The notes under the pieces were generated by a model. It did no database searches and had not been told where the DNA came from. It saw only the letters and a program-made list of their open reading frames with translations. The translations under genes and the position numbers were made by a program. A stretch of 64,000 bases of DNA from JASBYZ01 sp029983705. GTDB lineage: Bacteria > Actinomycetota > Coriobacteriia > Coriobacteriales > JAEZZM01. The stretch covers positions 806,001 to 870,000 of the forward strand of contig OZ221969.1 in NCBI GenBank assembly GCA_965119715.1, written 5' to 3'. Numbering within the stretch: position 1 is the stretch's first letter; each line of letters opens with the position of its first letter. Positions 8,094 through 16,630 of this stretch are shown here, in pieces.

Positions 8094-8958
8094 GTGGTGG
8101 TGGGGTAGAAATTGCAAAGCCAAAGGCATTGGTTCCCACATGGGTAGTAATAGTAGCTCCAGGAAGTGAGATGCCCTTATCCACATAATCAATGCCAAGC
8201 TTGTTTATTTGCTCTCTGAGTATTTCTAAATTAACGAGGTCACCGTTGTGAACAAACTTAACCCAAGGGGCTCCAAATTTAGAAAATTCGTTTGCAAACT
8301 TGCTAAACTGCTTGACCATAGCATTGGTAATTCTGCGAACGCCCCGGGCTTTATCGGCAACTCTAATTTTTCCAAGCTCATCAACGTTTACCGTAATACG
8401 GATATCTAGTATGTTTGCTGCTGCTGCCGTAAGTTTTGAAGCTCTGCCGCCCTTAACTAAGTTCTCATAGGTTGAAGGGCTAAAGAAAATTCTTGCGCGA
8501 GGAACGCTTGCCTGTGAGTCCTCATAAATCTCTTTTGCACTCATGCCCGCATCCCTCATAGCGCAGGCTCTCTCAACTAAGAGCTGGGTTTGGCCACAGC
8601 CGCTTCGTGAGTCAACGCAGTAGACGTCCAGTCCTTCAATTGACTCGCCAATGGTTTTTGCAGTGTTATAGGTTCCTGAAAATTCAGAGTTTAAAAATAT
8701 GCCAATTACCTCGTCAAATCCTGCATCCTTAATCTCTTGATACTTTTGCGTAAAGGCACCCGGGGCAGGCTGAGAGCTGGTTGGGAGGGTATCACTTTGC
8801 TCGAGCAGTTCGTAGAATTGCTGAGCAGTAATTTCGAGAGCATCAACATAGCTTTTTCCCGCAATCGTAACGGTAAGCGGAATCATAAATATGGAGAGTT
8901 CTTCTAATTCATCAAGCGTAAAATCTGCTGTTGAATCAGTAAGAATCGCTACTGCCAT
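8083..8958 (-). CDS. DegV-family fatty-acid-binding protein
   Basis: 291 residues matching the DegV fold: N-terminal AVAILTDSTADFT (the D-S-T/S lipid-carboxylate site), the central FSGTYNTA segment and the CVDSRSGCGQTQ region. DegV proteins bind long-chain fatty acids; some act as FakB and present the fatty acid to FakA for phosphorylation. No fakA-like gene is in view. A strong AAGGAG lies before the ATG. It follows the large unknown gene (9004-11640) by 45 bases and could share its transcript. Confidence 0.88.
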   Translation of the reverse strand: MAVAILTDSTADFTLDELEELSIFMIPLTVTIAGKSYVDALEITAQQFYELLEQSDTLPTSSQPAPGAFTQKYQEIKDAGFDEVIGIFLNSEFSGTYNTAKTIGESIEGLDVYCVDSRSGCGQTQLLVERACAMRDAGMSAKEIYEDSQASVPRARIFFSPSTYENLVKGGRASKLTAAAANILDIRITVNVDELGKIRVADKARGVRRITNAMVKQFSKFANEFSKFGAPWVKFVHNGDLVNLEILREQINKLGIDYVDKGISLPGATITTHVGTNAFGFAISTPPPLKK

Positions 8959-9003
8959 ATTGAGTGCTCCTTTGTGTTTTCAAATAATTAATTAGTATAG
9001 CAG

Positions 9004-11640
9004 CTATTGAGGTAATCCTAAGGACTGCTGTACCAAATATAACAAATCATTATCACTTATAGGGCCTATGATAGTAAGAATTTGATAGGCCGGAGCAAAA
9101 AACTCAAGCGCTACGCTTGCCTTTGCTGCTTGCTCCATGAGCTTTAAGTTTTCTTTAGCAGGGGCTAAGGTAATACCATAATTTTCAAGTCTTTTTACCT
9201 CAGACTCAAAATCAAAGTTTTCATAAGAGGGGTTTGAGCGCATGTTCTCCTCATACTCATGAGCTGCTTGGTTCATTGCAGGAGATGGAATTTGCGCAGC
9301 AAGAGCGTAGCAAATAAGTGCATCTCTATGTTTTTGTTGTTTATCAAGCAGGTGTGCAAGCTGGAGGTAAGACACTCCAATTTCTGAGGGGATGCAGCCA
9401 TATCTTAAGTATTCAGTTAAGGTCTTAAAGGCCGCAGTATCCTTACCCTGAAGGGCGTATACGCGTGCAAGTTCATTTGCAACCCGACCATTAAGTGGGG
9501 CAAGTTGTTGAGCTCTTAGGAGTACCTCTTCTGCCTTGCTTAAGTTTTTCATTTCAAGTAAACAAAGCGCTGCAAGCATGTAGCTCTCAAAATACGTATC
9601 CGGTACCAAGACTACTTCACGCATATCATCAGCGCTAAGCTTATTAAACATAATGCGCTCAAGATAGTTAGTAAAGTAGTGGTAGCGCACCGTATCGCTT
9701 GATTTATAAGGTTCATCTGTTTCTAAACTATCAAGTTCTTCTTGTAAAATCTCATAGGCTTTTTGCGTTGAGCCCTGTGCAAACTGATAGCTTGCTGACA
9801 TAAAGCTTAAGGCTAAATCTGAGCCGGCTAAAATATACTGAGCAAGCTCGTAGGCCTCTGCGTTTTCTAAAGAGCCATCAATAATTGCGGCAATTGTTCT
9901 GTCAACGGCACTCTCTAAGTCCTCATCGTCCTCAAAAAGTTTCTTTAAGTTTAAAAGCGCACTTACCTTTTCTGAGGCACTCTCACCAATATTGGTATAG
10001 ATAAGCTCAAGGGCATATTTTAAGCGGTTGATGCCTTCAACAATGGCAAGCTCAGAGGTATTTTGAGCGTGCAGATCTGACTGGTAAAACTCAGGAATAT
10101 CTTTATGGAGACGCTCAACAGCACTAAATGAATCCACATTAAAATAAGCAGGATCATTTAAGGACAAAAGTCCGTCTGTTTGAGGAATCAAGATATTGTT
10201 TTCAAGCTCACTTTCATATGAGCAGGTCTTGATGTATTCAAAAGGGCTTTGGTGAGCAAGGGCTTTGCTGTCAGAAGCAAGCTTTCTATTAAGGTTGAAG
10301 CTTACAAGACATTTTTCTTGCTTATTGTCGATAATTTCTGCCTGGATCAAAAGTGAGTCAAGGTAGGGGTTAGCAGCATAAAAACAGCTGGCAATAAGGG
10401 AAGAAAGGCGTGAGACATACCTACTTTGCTCAACAGCTTTTTCATCCTTAGTTTGTGCAAGCCAGGTCTTAAGCGTGCGTGAGTATTTGAGCTTTGGCAT
10501 AAGTTCAAGCTCAGGTGCTCTAAATTGTACAAGTGCTCTATCCTGACTTGCGTTTAACCTAAAATCAGTCTCGAGTCTAAAGGGAAGTTTAAGGGATTCA
10601 AGTAAGTCTGCAAAGTGTACGCGGTTATTCCAAGCAGCATAGGGGTCTTGTTCTCTGTGTAAGACAAAAGCCTTATCGCTAAAATCAGGTGCTTGAAGAG
10701 CTATTGACTCAATTAAATCAAGGTCAACCAAGGCAAGCTGCTCTGCACTAGGGTTATCAGTTTTAAGTGCACGCAATGAAAGCGCGATCCTATTTAAGAT
10801 AGACTCAAGGCCTAAACCCCAAAGTCTAAGCTCTTGGCTAATTTCTGGAGTTAAAAAGATTAGGTAGTAGAGGCCGGTGCGCTCGAGTTTGCTGAGCGCC
10901 ATCTTTGTGCTGAGCTCATCAGCAGGCATCTGTGCATTAAGTATTGCGTTTTCTTCGATAAGTCTATATAAGTAGAGCTCAGTGCCGCTTGGATATTTTT
11001 CATTGCGTGGGCCAAGCTTTTTTCTTAAGTAGATATTTTTGTTGAAGTTTTCAATAATAGAAACAATGTCTTTAACGCTTCGCTCAGCTTGAAGTACCTC
11101 TAGAAGGTAGTCATAGGCAGGCATCTCTTTGCTATCAAGACTAGACTCTTGGGCGTCTACTACATTTCTAAACTCAGGTAGAAGGCCAATAAAGGCAAGG
11201 GTAAGCGCATCCTCTTTTGAAAGCGGATCACTCATATATGAGCGTAGGGCCTCAAACTTTTCACTTTCAAGCGTGATTTCTTTGGCATGCTTTTTGTATC
11301 TTGCTTGCTCAGCAAAATCACCTTGTGGATTTTTAAGCTTGATTGAGCCCTCTTCTTCATAGAGTGGATCTTTCTCAAAGATAAGATCTGGAATTTTGGC
11401 AGGAGAGCGCTCGAGCGTAGTGTTCTCTATAAAGACTCTTCCAAATTTATCTGCGTAGGCCAAAATACGGTTTGAACCATCTGGCATTTCCTCATAAATG
11501 TATAAGAGTCCCTCAGACGGCATCTCAAGAGATTTATCCCAACCAAAAGAGCGTATAAAACCGCCGTGTACCAATTTAACAACTAATTTTTTACTTACTA
11601 GTGCACTAAAAATTTGCTTACCATGCTTAAAAAGCGACAT
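9004..11640 (-). CDS. Large uncharacterised soluble protein with TPR-like C-terminal helices
   Basis: 878 residues, acidic, with no signal peptide or membrane segment. The first 110 residues look beta-rich (VVKLVHGGFIRSFGW, LLYIYEEMPDG); the rest is helical and Leu/Ala/Glu-rich. Around residues 690-740 there is TPR-like spacing (KAEEVLLRAQQLAPLNGRVA, then NELARVYALQGKDTAAFKTL). I do not recognise the family. It may be a scaffold or a lineage-specific protein. GAGAAG precedes the ATG. It is upstream of, and codirectional with, the DegV gene. Confidence 0.75.
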   Translation of the reverse strand: MSLFKHGKQIFSALVSKKLVVKLVHGGFIRSFGWDKSLEMPSEGLLYIYEEMPDGSNRILAYADKFGRVFIENTTLERSPAKIPDLIFEKDPLYEEEGSIKLKNPQGDFAEQARYKKHAKEITLESEKFEALRSYMSDPLSKEDALTLAFIGLLPEFRNVVDAQESSLDSKEMPAYDYLLEVLQAERSVKDIVSIIENFNKNIYLRKKLGPRNEKYPSGTELYLYRLIEENAILNAQMPADELSTKMALSKLERTGLYYLIFLTPEISQELRLWGLGLESILNRIALSLRALKTDNPSAEQLALVDLDLIESIALQAPDFSDKAFVLHREQDPYAAWNNRVHFADLLESLKLPFRLETDFRLNASQDRALVQFRAPELELMPKLKYSRTLKTWLAQTKDEKAVEQSRYVSRLSSLIASCFYAANPYLDSLLIQAEIIDNKQEKCLVSFNLNRKLASDSKALAHQSPFEYIKTCSYESELENNILIPQTDGLLSLNDPAYFNVDSFSAVERLHKDIPEFYQSDLHAQNTSELAIVEGINRLKYALELIYTNIGESASEKVSALLNLKKLFEDDEDLESAVDRTIAAIIDGSLENAEAYELAQYILAGSDLALSFMSASYQFAQGSTQKAYEILQEELDSLETDEPYKSSDTVRYHYFTNYLERIMFNKLSADDMREVVLVPDTYFESYMLAALCLLEMKNLSKAEEVLLRAQQLAPLNGRVANELARVYALQGKDTAAFKTLTEYLRYGCIPSEIGVSYLQLAHLLDKQQKHRDALICYALAAQIPSPAMNQAAHEYEENMRSNPSYENFDFESEVKRLENYGITLAPAKENLKLMEQAAKASVALEFFAPAYQILTIIGPISDNDLLYLVQQSLGLPQ

Positions 11641-11778
11641 ATACTTCTCACTTTTATCTCGACTTTTTTAATACAGATATCCTACCCCTAAATTCACTCT
11701 TGCAAGCAGAAGGGCTTAGTAGTATTATCCAGGTATGAACATATGAGCAAATACGCATATATACACGTTAGGAATGGT

Positions 11779-12138
11779 ATGAGCGAAAAAATTGAAGTGT
11801 GTCAAACTTACGAAACTGACCCAAAACATATGGAGTTAGCTCGTGAGGCTTTAACTGAAGAGGAAACTATTATAAAAGCGAGCAAGATATTATCGGCTCT
11901 CTCCGATAAAACCCGCTTTAAAATTTTGCTTGCCTTAAGCCACACAAGCTTATGTGTTTGTGAGCTTGAAGAGCTTGTTAGCCTTTCACAGTCAGCCATC
12001 TCTCACCAGTTAAGAATTTTGCGCGACGCAAACCTTGTGAGTTCAAAACGCGTTGGGCAAAAAGCGGTGTATTTTCTGTCGGACGAGCATGTTGAAGCTT
12101 TGATCAGCCAAAGCATGAAACATGCGCAACATAAGTAG
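11779..12138 (+). CDS. ArsR/SmtB-family metal sensor (CadC-like)
   Basis: 119 residues from the ATG at 11779, preceded by AGGA at 5 bases; an ATG at 11743 would add 12 residues. The chosen start places cysteines at 8, 59 and 61, close to the CadC metal ligands (N-terminal Cys plus CxC in LCVCEL). The second N-terminal CadC cysteine is a Tyr here. The winged helix is SLSQSAISHQLRILRDANLV. It lies 9 bases before a Zn/Cd/Pb-type P-type ATPase, so it probably represses this pair and releases DNA when bound to Cd(II), Pb(II) or Zn(II). Confidence 0.9.
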   Translation: MSEKIEVCQTYETDPKHMELAREALTEEETIIKASKILSALSDKTRFKILLALSHTSLCVCELEELVSLSQSAISHQLRILRDANLVSSKRVGQKAVYFLSDEHVEALISQSMKHAQHK

Positions 12139-12147
12139 GAGTAAGAA

Positions 12148-14334
12148 GTGAGTACTCTTGATCTGGATATCTTAAAAATTGATTGTCCAAACTGCGCTCG
12201 TGAATGCGAGGAAGCGGTAGGCAACCTTAAGTCTGTGGCTTCAGCTGACCTTGACTACAACACTGCAAAGCTCAAAGTTAAATATAACGAGCAAGAGGTG
12301 AAAGAAAAAGATCTGCTCCAAGAGATAGTTCGCGCGGTTCGTTCTACCAACCATGACGTTGCCTTAAGTGAGGCACAGTCTAGAGAACTTGGGCTGAGCC
12401 AGAGCTGGGTAGAGGAGCATAAAGAAGAGCTTTTCCTAGCTGGCAGCGGTATTTCTGTTGCGCTTGCCTTTATCGTGGGATTTTTATCAAACAGTTTCCC
12501 ATCTTTAAGCCTGGTACAAAACGCTCTCTTTATTCTTGCGGCATTTATTGGACTTGCTGCAATTTTCCCACTCTTTGTAAACGCTATTAAGTCTCGCACC
12601 ATTAACATGTCTATTTTGATGACGGTTGCGGTATTTGGTGCAATTTATTTGGGCGCCTACGGAGAGGGTGCGGTTGTTATCTTTTTATACCTGGTAGGTG
12701 AGTACCTCGAGGGTGTGTCAATGCAAAAGACTAGAAGCTCCATTAAAGAGCTCCTTGATCTTGCCCCTGAAATTGCCCACCTTATTCAGCCAGATGGCAG
12801 TGTAGTTGACAGTGATCTAGATGGCATCAATAAAGGCAGCAGATTGCTTATTAAGCCGGGTGAGCGTGTACCTTTAGATGCTGAGATTGTTCTTGGAAGC
12901 TCAGCACTGAATGAGGCAGCGGTAACAGGAGAGTCTTTAGCAGTAGATAAAACGGTGGGCGATAAGGTCTTTGCGGGAACGCTTAACACCCACGGTGTGC
13001 TAGAGGTTATCACAACTGCTGCTCAAAAAGATTCTATGCTCGCTAAAATTGTCGAGATGGTAGAAGACGCTCAGGCTAATAAGGCAGAGGCTGCAAAGTT
13101 TATCGATAGATTTGCAGCAGTCTACACTCCAATTGTTATGGTGATAGCAATCTTAGTAGCCATTGTGCCTCCACTTATTACTACCTTTAGCCCTTATGAT
13201 GTGGGCTCATGGAACCGATGGCTTTACTCAGCAATTTCAATGCTTGTTATTGCTTGTCCTTGTGCGCTCGTAATCTCTACACCAGTAACTATTGTGAGTG
13301 CAATTACCGCAGGGGCTCGTCAAGGCATTTTAGTTAAGGGTGGTAATAACTTAGAGGCCGGAGCAAAGATCGATCACGTACTCTTTGATAAGACTGGTAC
13401 TCTTACCATTGGAAAACCTCAGGTGGCTGAGCTTGTACGTACAAAATCATCACTAAGTGAGGAACAAGTTATTGCGCTAGCCTATGGTCTTGAGAAAAAT
13501 TCAAACCACCCACTTGCAAAGGCAATTGTAAGTTTTGCCAAAACACATAAGGCCCCTGAACTTGAGCTTTCTAATGTTAAAGAAATTGCAGCCCAAGGTG
13601 TTCAGGGAGAGTATGAGGGAGTGAGCTACAAAATAGGTAAGCTTGATTTTGTAGCTGACAAAGAAGCCTTTGGAGAGAACTATCGTGAGGCGGAGGCAGC
13701 TCTTGATGCAGCATCTCATAAGGGTGCCTCCCCAATTGTCTTAGGCGATGGTAAGTGTGCACTTGCAGTCTTTGTTCTCTCAGACACTCTACGAAAAGAA
13801 GCTCGATCTGCAATTAGAGCGCTCTTAGATGAGGGTGTGAAGCATGTTGAGATGCTTACTGGTGACAATAAAAAGAGTGCGCACAGCATTGCACGCGAGC
13901 TTGGCCTTACTGATGTACAGGCAGAACTTTTGCCTCAGGATAAGATTGCGCGCGTAAAAGAGCTACAAAAGCGCGAGAGCCATGTAGCCATGGTAGGAGA
14001 CGGTATTAATGATGCACCTGCGCTTGCACAAGCTGAGGTAGGTGTAGCTATGGGAGCTGCTGCATCGGATACAGCACTTGAAGTATCTGACGTTGCAGTG
14101 CTGAGAAACGACTTAAGCTTGCTTGCTAAGTTTATTAAGCTCTCAAAGCGAACTATGAGCACTATTAAGATTAATATTGCCTTTGCCCTTGGTATTAAAA
14201 TTACCTTCTTGATCTTGGCATTCTTTGGTCTTACTTCTATGTGGCTTGCAATCTTTGCAGATACTGGAGTTACCCTCATAGTAATCTTGTTTGGTATGAG
14301 GCTCATGTTAGGTTCTAGAAGTAAAGAAGCTTAA
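12148..14334 (+). CDS. cadA: Heavy-metal-exporting P1B-type ATPase (Zn/Cd/Pb type)
   Basis: 728 residues, GTG start with AGGAG 7 bases upstream. One N-terminal metal-binding domain carries C13-P-N-C16. P-type motifs in order: TGES (actuator), the transport site C370-P-C372, the phosphorylated aspartate D414 in DKTGT, HPLA (nucleotide domain) and GDGINDAPAL. The last membrane segment has an Asp (DTGVTLIV), which marks the divalent-cation P1B-2 group (CadA/ZntA) rather than copper pumps. Together with the ArsR-type sensor upstream it makes a metal efflux unit. ZntA is an equally good name. Confidence 0.93.
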   Translation: MSTLDLDILKIDCPNCARECEEAVGNLKSVASADLDYNTAKLKVKYNEQEVKEKDLLQEIVRAVRSTNHDVALSEAQSRELGLSQSWVEEHKEELFLAGSGISVALAFIVGFLSNSFPSLSLVQNALFILAAFIGLAAIFPLFVNAIKSRTINMSILMTVAVFGAIYLGAYGEGAVVIFLYLVGEYLEGVSMQKTRSSIKELLDLAPEIAHLIQPDGSVVDSDLDGINKGSRLLIKPGERVPLDAEIVLGSSALNEAAVTGESLAVDKTVGDKVFAGTLNTHGVLEVITTAAQKDSMLAKIVEMVEDAQANKAEAAKFIDRFAAVYTPIVMVIAILVAIVPPLITTFSPYDVGSWNRWLYSAISMLVIACPCALVISTPVTIVSAITAGARQGILVKGGNNLEAGAKIDHVLFDKTGTLTIGKPQVAELVRTKSSLSEEQVIALAYGLEKNSNHPLAKAIVSFAKTHKAPELELSNVKEIAAQGVQGEYEGVSYKIGKLDFVADKEAFGENYREAEAALDAASHKGASPIVLGDGKCALAVFVLSDTLRKEARSAIRALLDEGVKHVEMLTGDNKKSAHSIARELGLTDVQAELLPQDKIARVKELQKRESHVAMVGDGINDAPALAQAEVGVAMGAAASDTALEVSDVAVLRNDLSLLAKFIKLSKRTMSTIKINIAFALGIKITFLILAFFGLTSMWLAIFADTGVTLIVILFGMRLMLGSRSKEA

Positions 14335-14358
14335 AAACTATAAGCGGATTTGATACAA

Positions 14359-14386
14359 AAAAGGCGGCCTTTCGAGGCCGCCTTTT
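14359..14386. terminator. Bidirectional terminator after the metal ATPase
   Basis: Perfect 12-bp stem AAAAGGCGGCCT (14359-14370) with AGGCCGCCTTTT (14375-14386) closed by a TTCG tetraloop, with A/T runs on both sides. It separates the convergent metal ATPase and MetRS-like genes. Confidence 0.93.
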
Positions 14387-14388
14387 GT

Positions 14389-16428
14389 TTATTTGTACTG
14401 AGAAGGATGCTTCTCAAAAAAGTCTGTACGTGGAGGGAGCTCTTTGAGTTCATGATCTTTAATTTTAATGCGTAAATCAAGTAAGAACTCATCAAGAGGC
14501 TTAAAGATATGCTCCCAAGAGAAGAAGTCTTCAGCGTCTATATTGAAGTACTCTTGAATCTTCTTACATCCCCTTGGAACAATAGGGTGCATCAAAACTG
14601 TAGCAACCCTGAGTGCATTAAAGGCATGTAAGAGTGCCTGCTCCATTTCTTTTTGAGCAAAGTGATCATTTTCTAAGCTGTTTGCAGCCTTAGACTCTGT
14701 GCCCCATCTCTTATTAGCATTTCTAATAAGGTTTTCTACAATTTCAAAGGCAGTTGTAAACTCAAACTTAGACATAGCCTGCTCATAGCCCATGATAGTT
14801 TCTGAGAGCTCATCAACTAAATCATAGTCAAGCTCACCTTGAGGAAGCTTATTATCCAAATGTTTTTGTGCTCCGTAAAAACATGAGCGAGCAAGTCTAT
14901 TAAAGATGTTGGTTAAAAGCGCGCTCTCTTTAAGAGCAGGATCTGCCTGTCTATTGATAGCTTGCTTTTGCTTATCGTCCATATCTTCAGTAATTTGCAT
15001 ATCAGGATCAAAGGCCTTAGGAGCAAAGGATACTGATTTTTTATCAAGACCAAGGTTAATCCAGTGTGCTCGAAGCTGCTCAGGATTATAGCTGTCAAGG
15101 AGCTTTGCTGCAGTAGGAGGCTTTTGGTCTGAAGAAGATGAGGCCTTTTTGCCAAGGTACAAAATATGGTGGTTGGCTATAAGCTGGGTAGCTTTAAGTC
15201 CCCAGTCAAGTGCCTCAAACAAAGGAGGCTGAGCTACACCATAAAAGTAGATGTTATCTTCTCCAATAAATTGGTATACCTGAGCATCCTCGCTTGCCCA
15301 CCAGTCTTTCCAGTCATCTGATGAATAGCGGTTGGTGCCAAGGTTTTGCTGAAGTACGGTTTGAGTAAATGAGATTGGAGCCCACAGGGATTCCATCCAT
15401 ACCCATACGGTTAAGTCTTCAGCACCTGGAAGAGAAGGGGTAGGAATGCCCCACTTTACGTTACCGGTCATTCTTAGAGGTAAGAGAGTTTTACCGGTTC
15501 TAAATCTTATATTATTGCTTGACAGTACTTCTCGTGCACTATCTCGTGCTTCAAAGTTGTTAAAGATAATCTCAAAGGACTGCTTTCCAGCTTCTGCCTC
15601 AACAAACTTGTGCTCAGGAAGTTGATTTTTGATAGCTAGATAGTCTGGCTCAAGCTCGTTTTTAATATAGATGCTTGGCTCTTGTAAAAAGCCCTCAATA
15701 GTTTGGGGTACAAGCGGTCTTATCTCAGGATCATCTGCAAGTCTTTTAGTGTTTTCAATAATAAAATCTCTGTGCTCAGGAAGCTTAAAGTAATAGTTAG
15801 TTACCTCACGCATCTCTGGGGTTTCATAAGAGATTGTAGAGATGGGCTTAATTAAATCTTCTGGCTCATATTGGTGACCAAGTTCGCACTCATCGGCATA
15901 AGCTTTAGTAGACTTACAACCTTGAACAGGGCAATAGCCCTCTACCTGTCTTCCGTTTAAGAACATATTAAACTTAGCATCATAAAATTGCTTAGATGAT
16001 CTGGTTTCAAGCTCGCCAAGCTCATATAAGCGATTTAAAATCTCTTCAGAAAGATTGATATGAGGAGTTCTTGCAGGCTCTAAACTTGAACCGGTGTAGA
16101 GGTCACAAGAAACTTCATATGCTTCAAGGGTTTCTTTTTGTGATTTGTGAAACTCTTCTACATAGTCATAGATGCTTTTGTCATAGCCACTTGCTTGGGC
16201 TTTTCTGTAACCTTCTTCAATAGGAGAACCATAGCAGTCAGTTCCAGAAACAAAGATGACGTTTTCTTTACCAATACGGTCTCGCAAAAAACGTGCATAC
16301 ACGTCTGCAGGAATAAAAACTCCGCCAACGTGTCCAAAATGTAAATGCTTATTACCATAGGGCATACCTGCGGTAATAACTGCACGCTCAGGAAAACTTG
16401 GTCGAGATGATGATGAGGTGCCAGACAA
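14389..16428 (-). CDS. Methionyl-tRNA-synthetase-like class I aminoacyl-tRNA ligase (divergent form)
   Basis: 679 residues with a class I synthetase core: the HIGH motif is HFGH (residues 30-33, after GMPYGNKHL), and a zinc knuckle of MetRS type has C166, C171, C181 and H185. The WVWMESLWAP segment resembles the MetRS methionine-site region. The expected KMSKS loop is replaced by GKKASSSSD near residues 425-432. The C-terminal half has a helical anticodon-binding domain, but there is no MetRS beta-barrel tail. I recall similar proteins in anaerobic Firmicutes annotated as class I tRNA ligases, so it may be either the only MetRS or a paralogue. It is divergent from the formate dehydrogenase operon. 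Confidence 0.75.
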   Translation of the reverse strand: MSGTSSSSRPSFPERAVITAGMPYGNKHLHFGHVGGVFIPADVYARFLRDRIGKENVIFVSGTDCYGSPIEEGYRKAQASGYDKSIYDYVEEFHKSQKETLEAYEVSCDLYTGSSLEPARTPHINLSEEILNRLYELGELETRSSKQFYDAKFNMFLNGRQVEGYCPVQGCKSTKAYADECELGHQYEPEDLIKPISTISYETPEMREVTNYYFKLPEHRDFIIENTKRLADDPEIRPLVPQTIEGFLQEPSIYIKNELEPDYLAIKNQLPEHKFVEAEAGKQSFEIIFNNFEARDSAREVLSSNNIRFRTGKTLLPLRMTGNVKWGIPTPSLPGAEDLTVWVWMESLWAPISFTQTVLQQNLGTNRYSSDDWKDWWASEDAQVYQFIGEDNIYFYGVAQPPLFEALDWGLKATQLIANHHILYLGKKASSSSDQKPPTAAKLLDSYNPEQLRAHWINLGLDKKSVSFAPKAFDPDMQITEDMDDKQKQAINRQADPALKESALLTNIFNRLARSCFYGAQKHLDNKLPQGELDYDLVDELSETIMGYEQAMSKFEFTTAFEIVENLIRNANKRWGTESKAANSLENDHFAQKEMEQALLHAFNALRVATVLMHPIVPRGCKKIQEYFNIDAEDFFSWEHIFKPLDEFLLDLRIKIKDHELKELPPRTDFFEKHPSQYK

Positions 16429-16579
16429 GGCCTACTCCTTTGTACGCTAAAAGATGTTAATACTTAATTATACACACATCTACGCTCTCTGTGCTAATAA
16501 TCAACGTTCACCGTAAAGCGAGAGCCATTAGCAGAATTCTTTTTAAAGATAATATAAGCCTTCTAAAATTTTAATAAGT

Positions 16580-16605
16580 AGATTATTCATAAAGTAGAAT
16601 AATCT
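16580..16605. promoter_or_regulatory. Inverted repeat just upstream of the formate dehydrogenase operon
   Basis: AGATTATTC (16580-16588) and GAATAATCT (16597-16605) are perfect 9-base inverted repeats with an 8-base loop, followed by TTTTAT, and end 25 bases before the ATG of the catalytic subunit. It could be a regulator's operator, or a weak AT-rich hairpin acting on transcription of the operon. The rest of the 200-base gap holds AT-rich promoter-like sequence only. Confidence 0.45.
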
Positions 16606-16630
16606 TTTATGAGAATAATTGGGAGAGTGT

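Noticed and set aside
13935..14306. Antisense ORF opposite the P-type ATPase gene
   Set aside because: The opposite strand has a full-length conserved ATPase; the antisense frame is a shadow of its codon bias.
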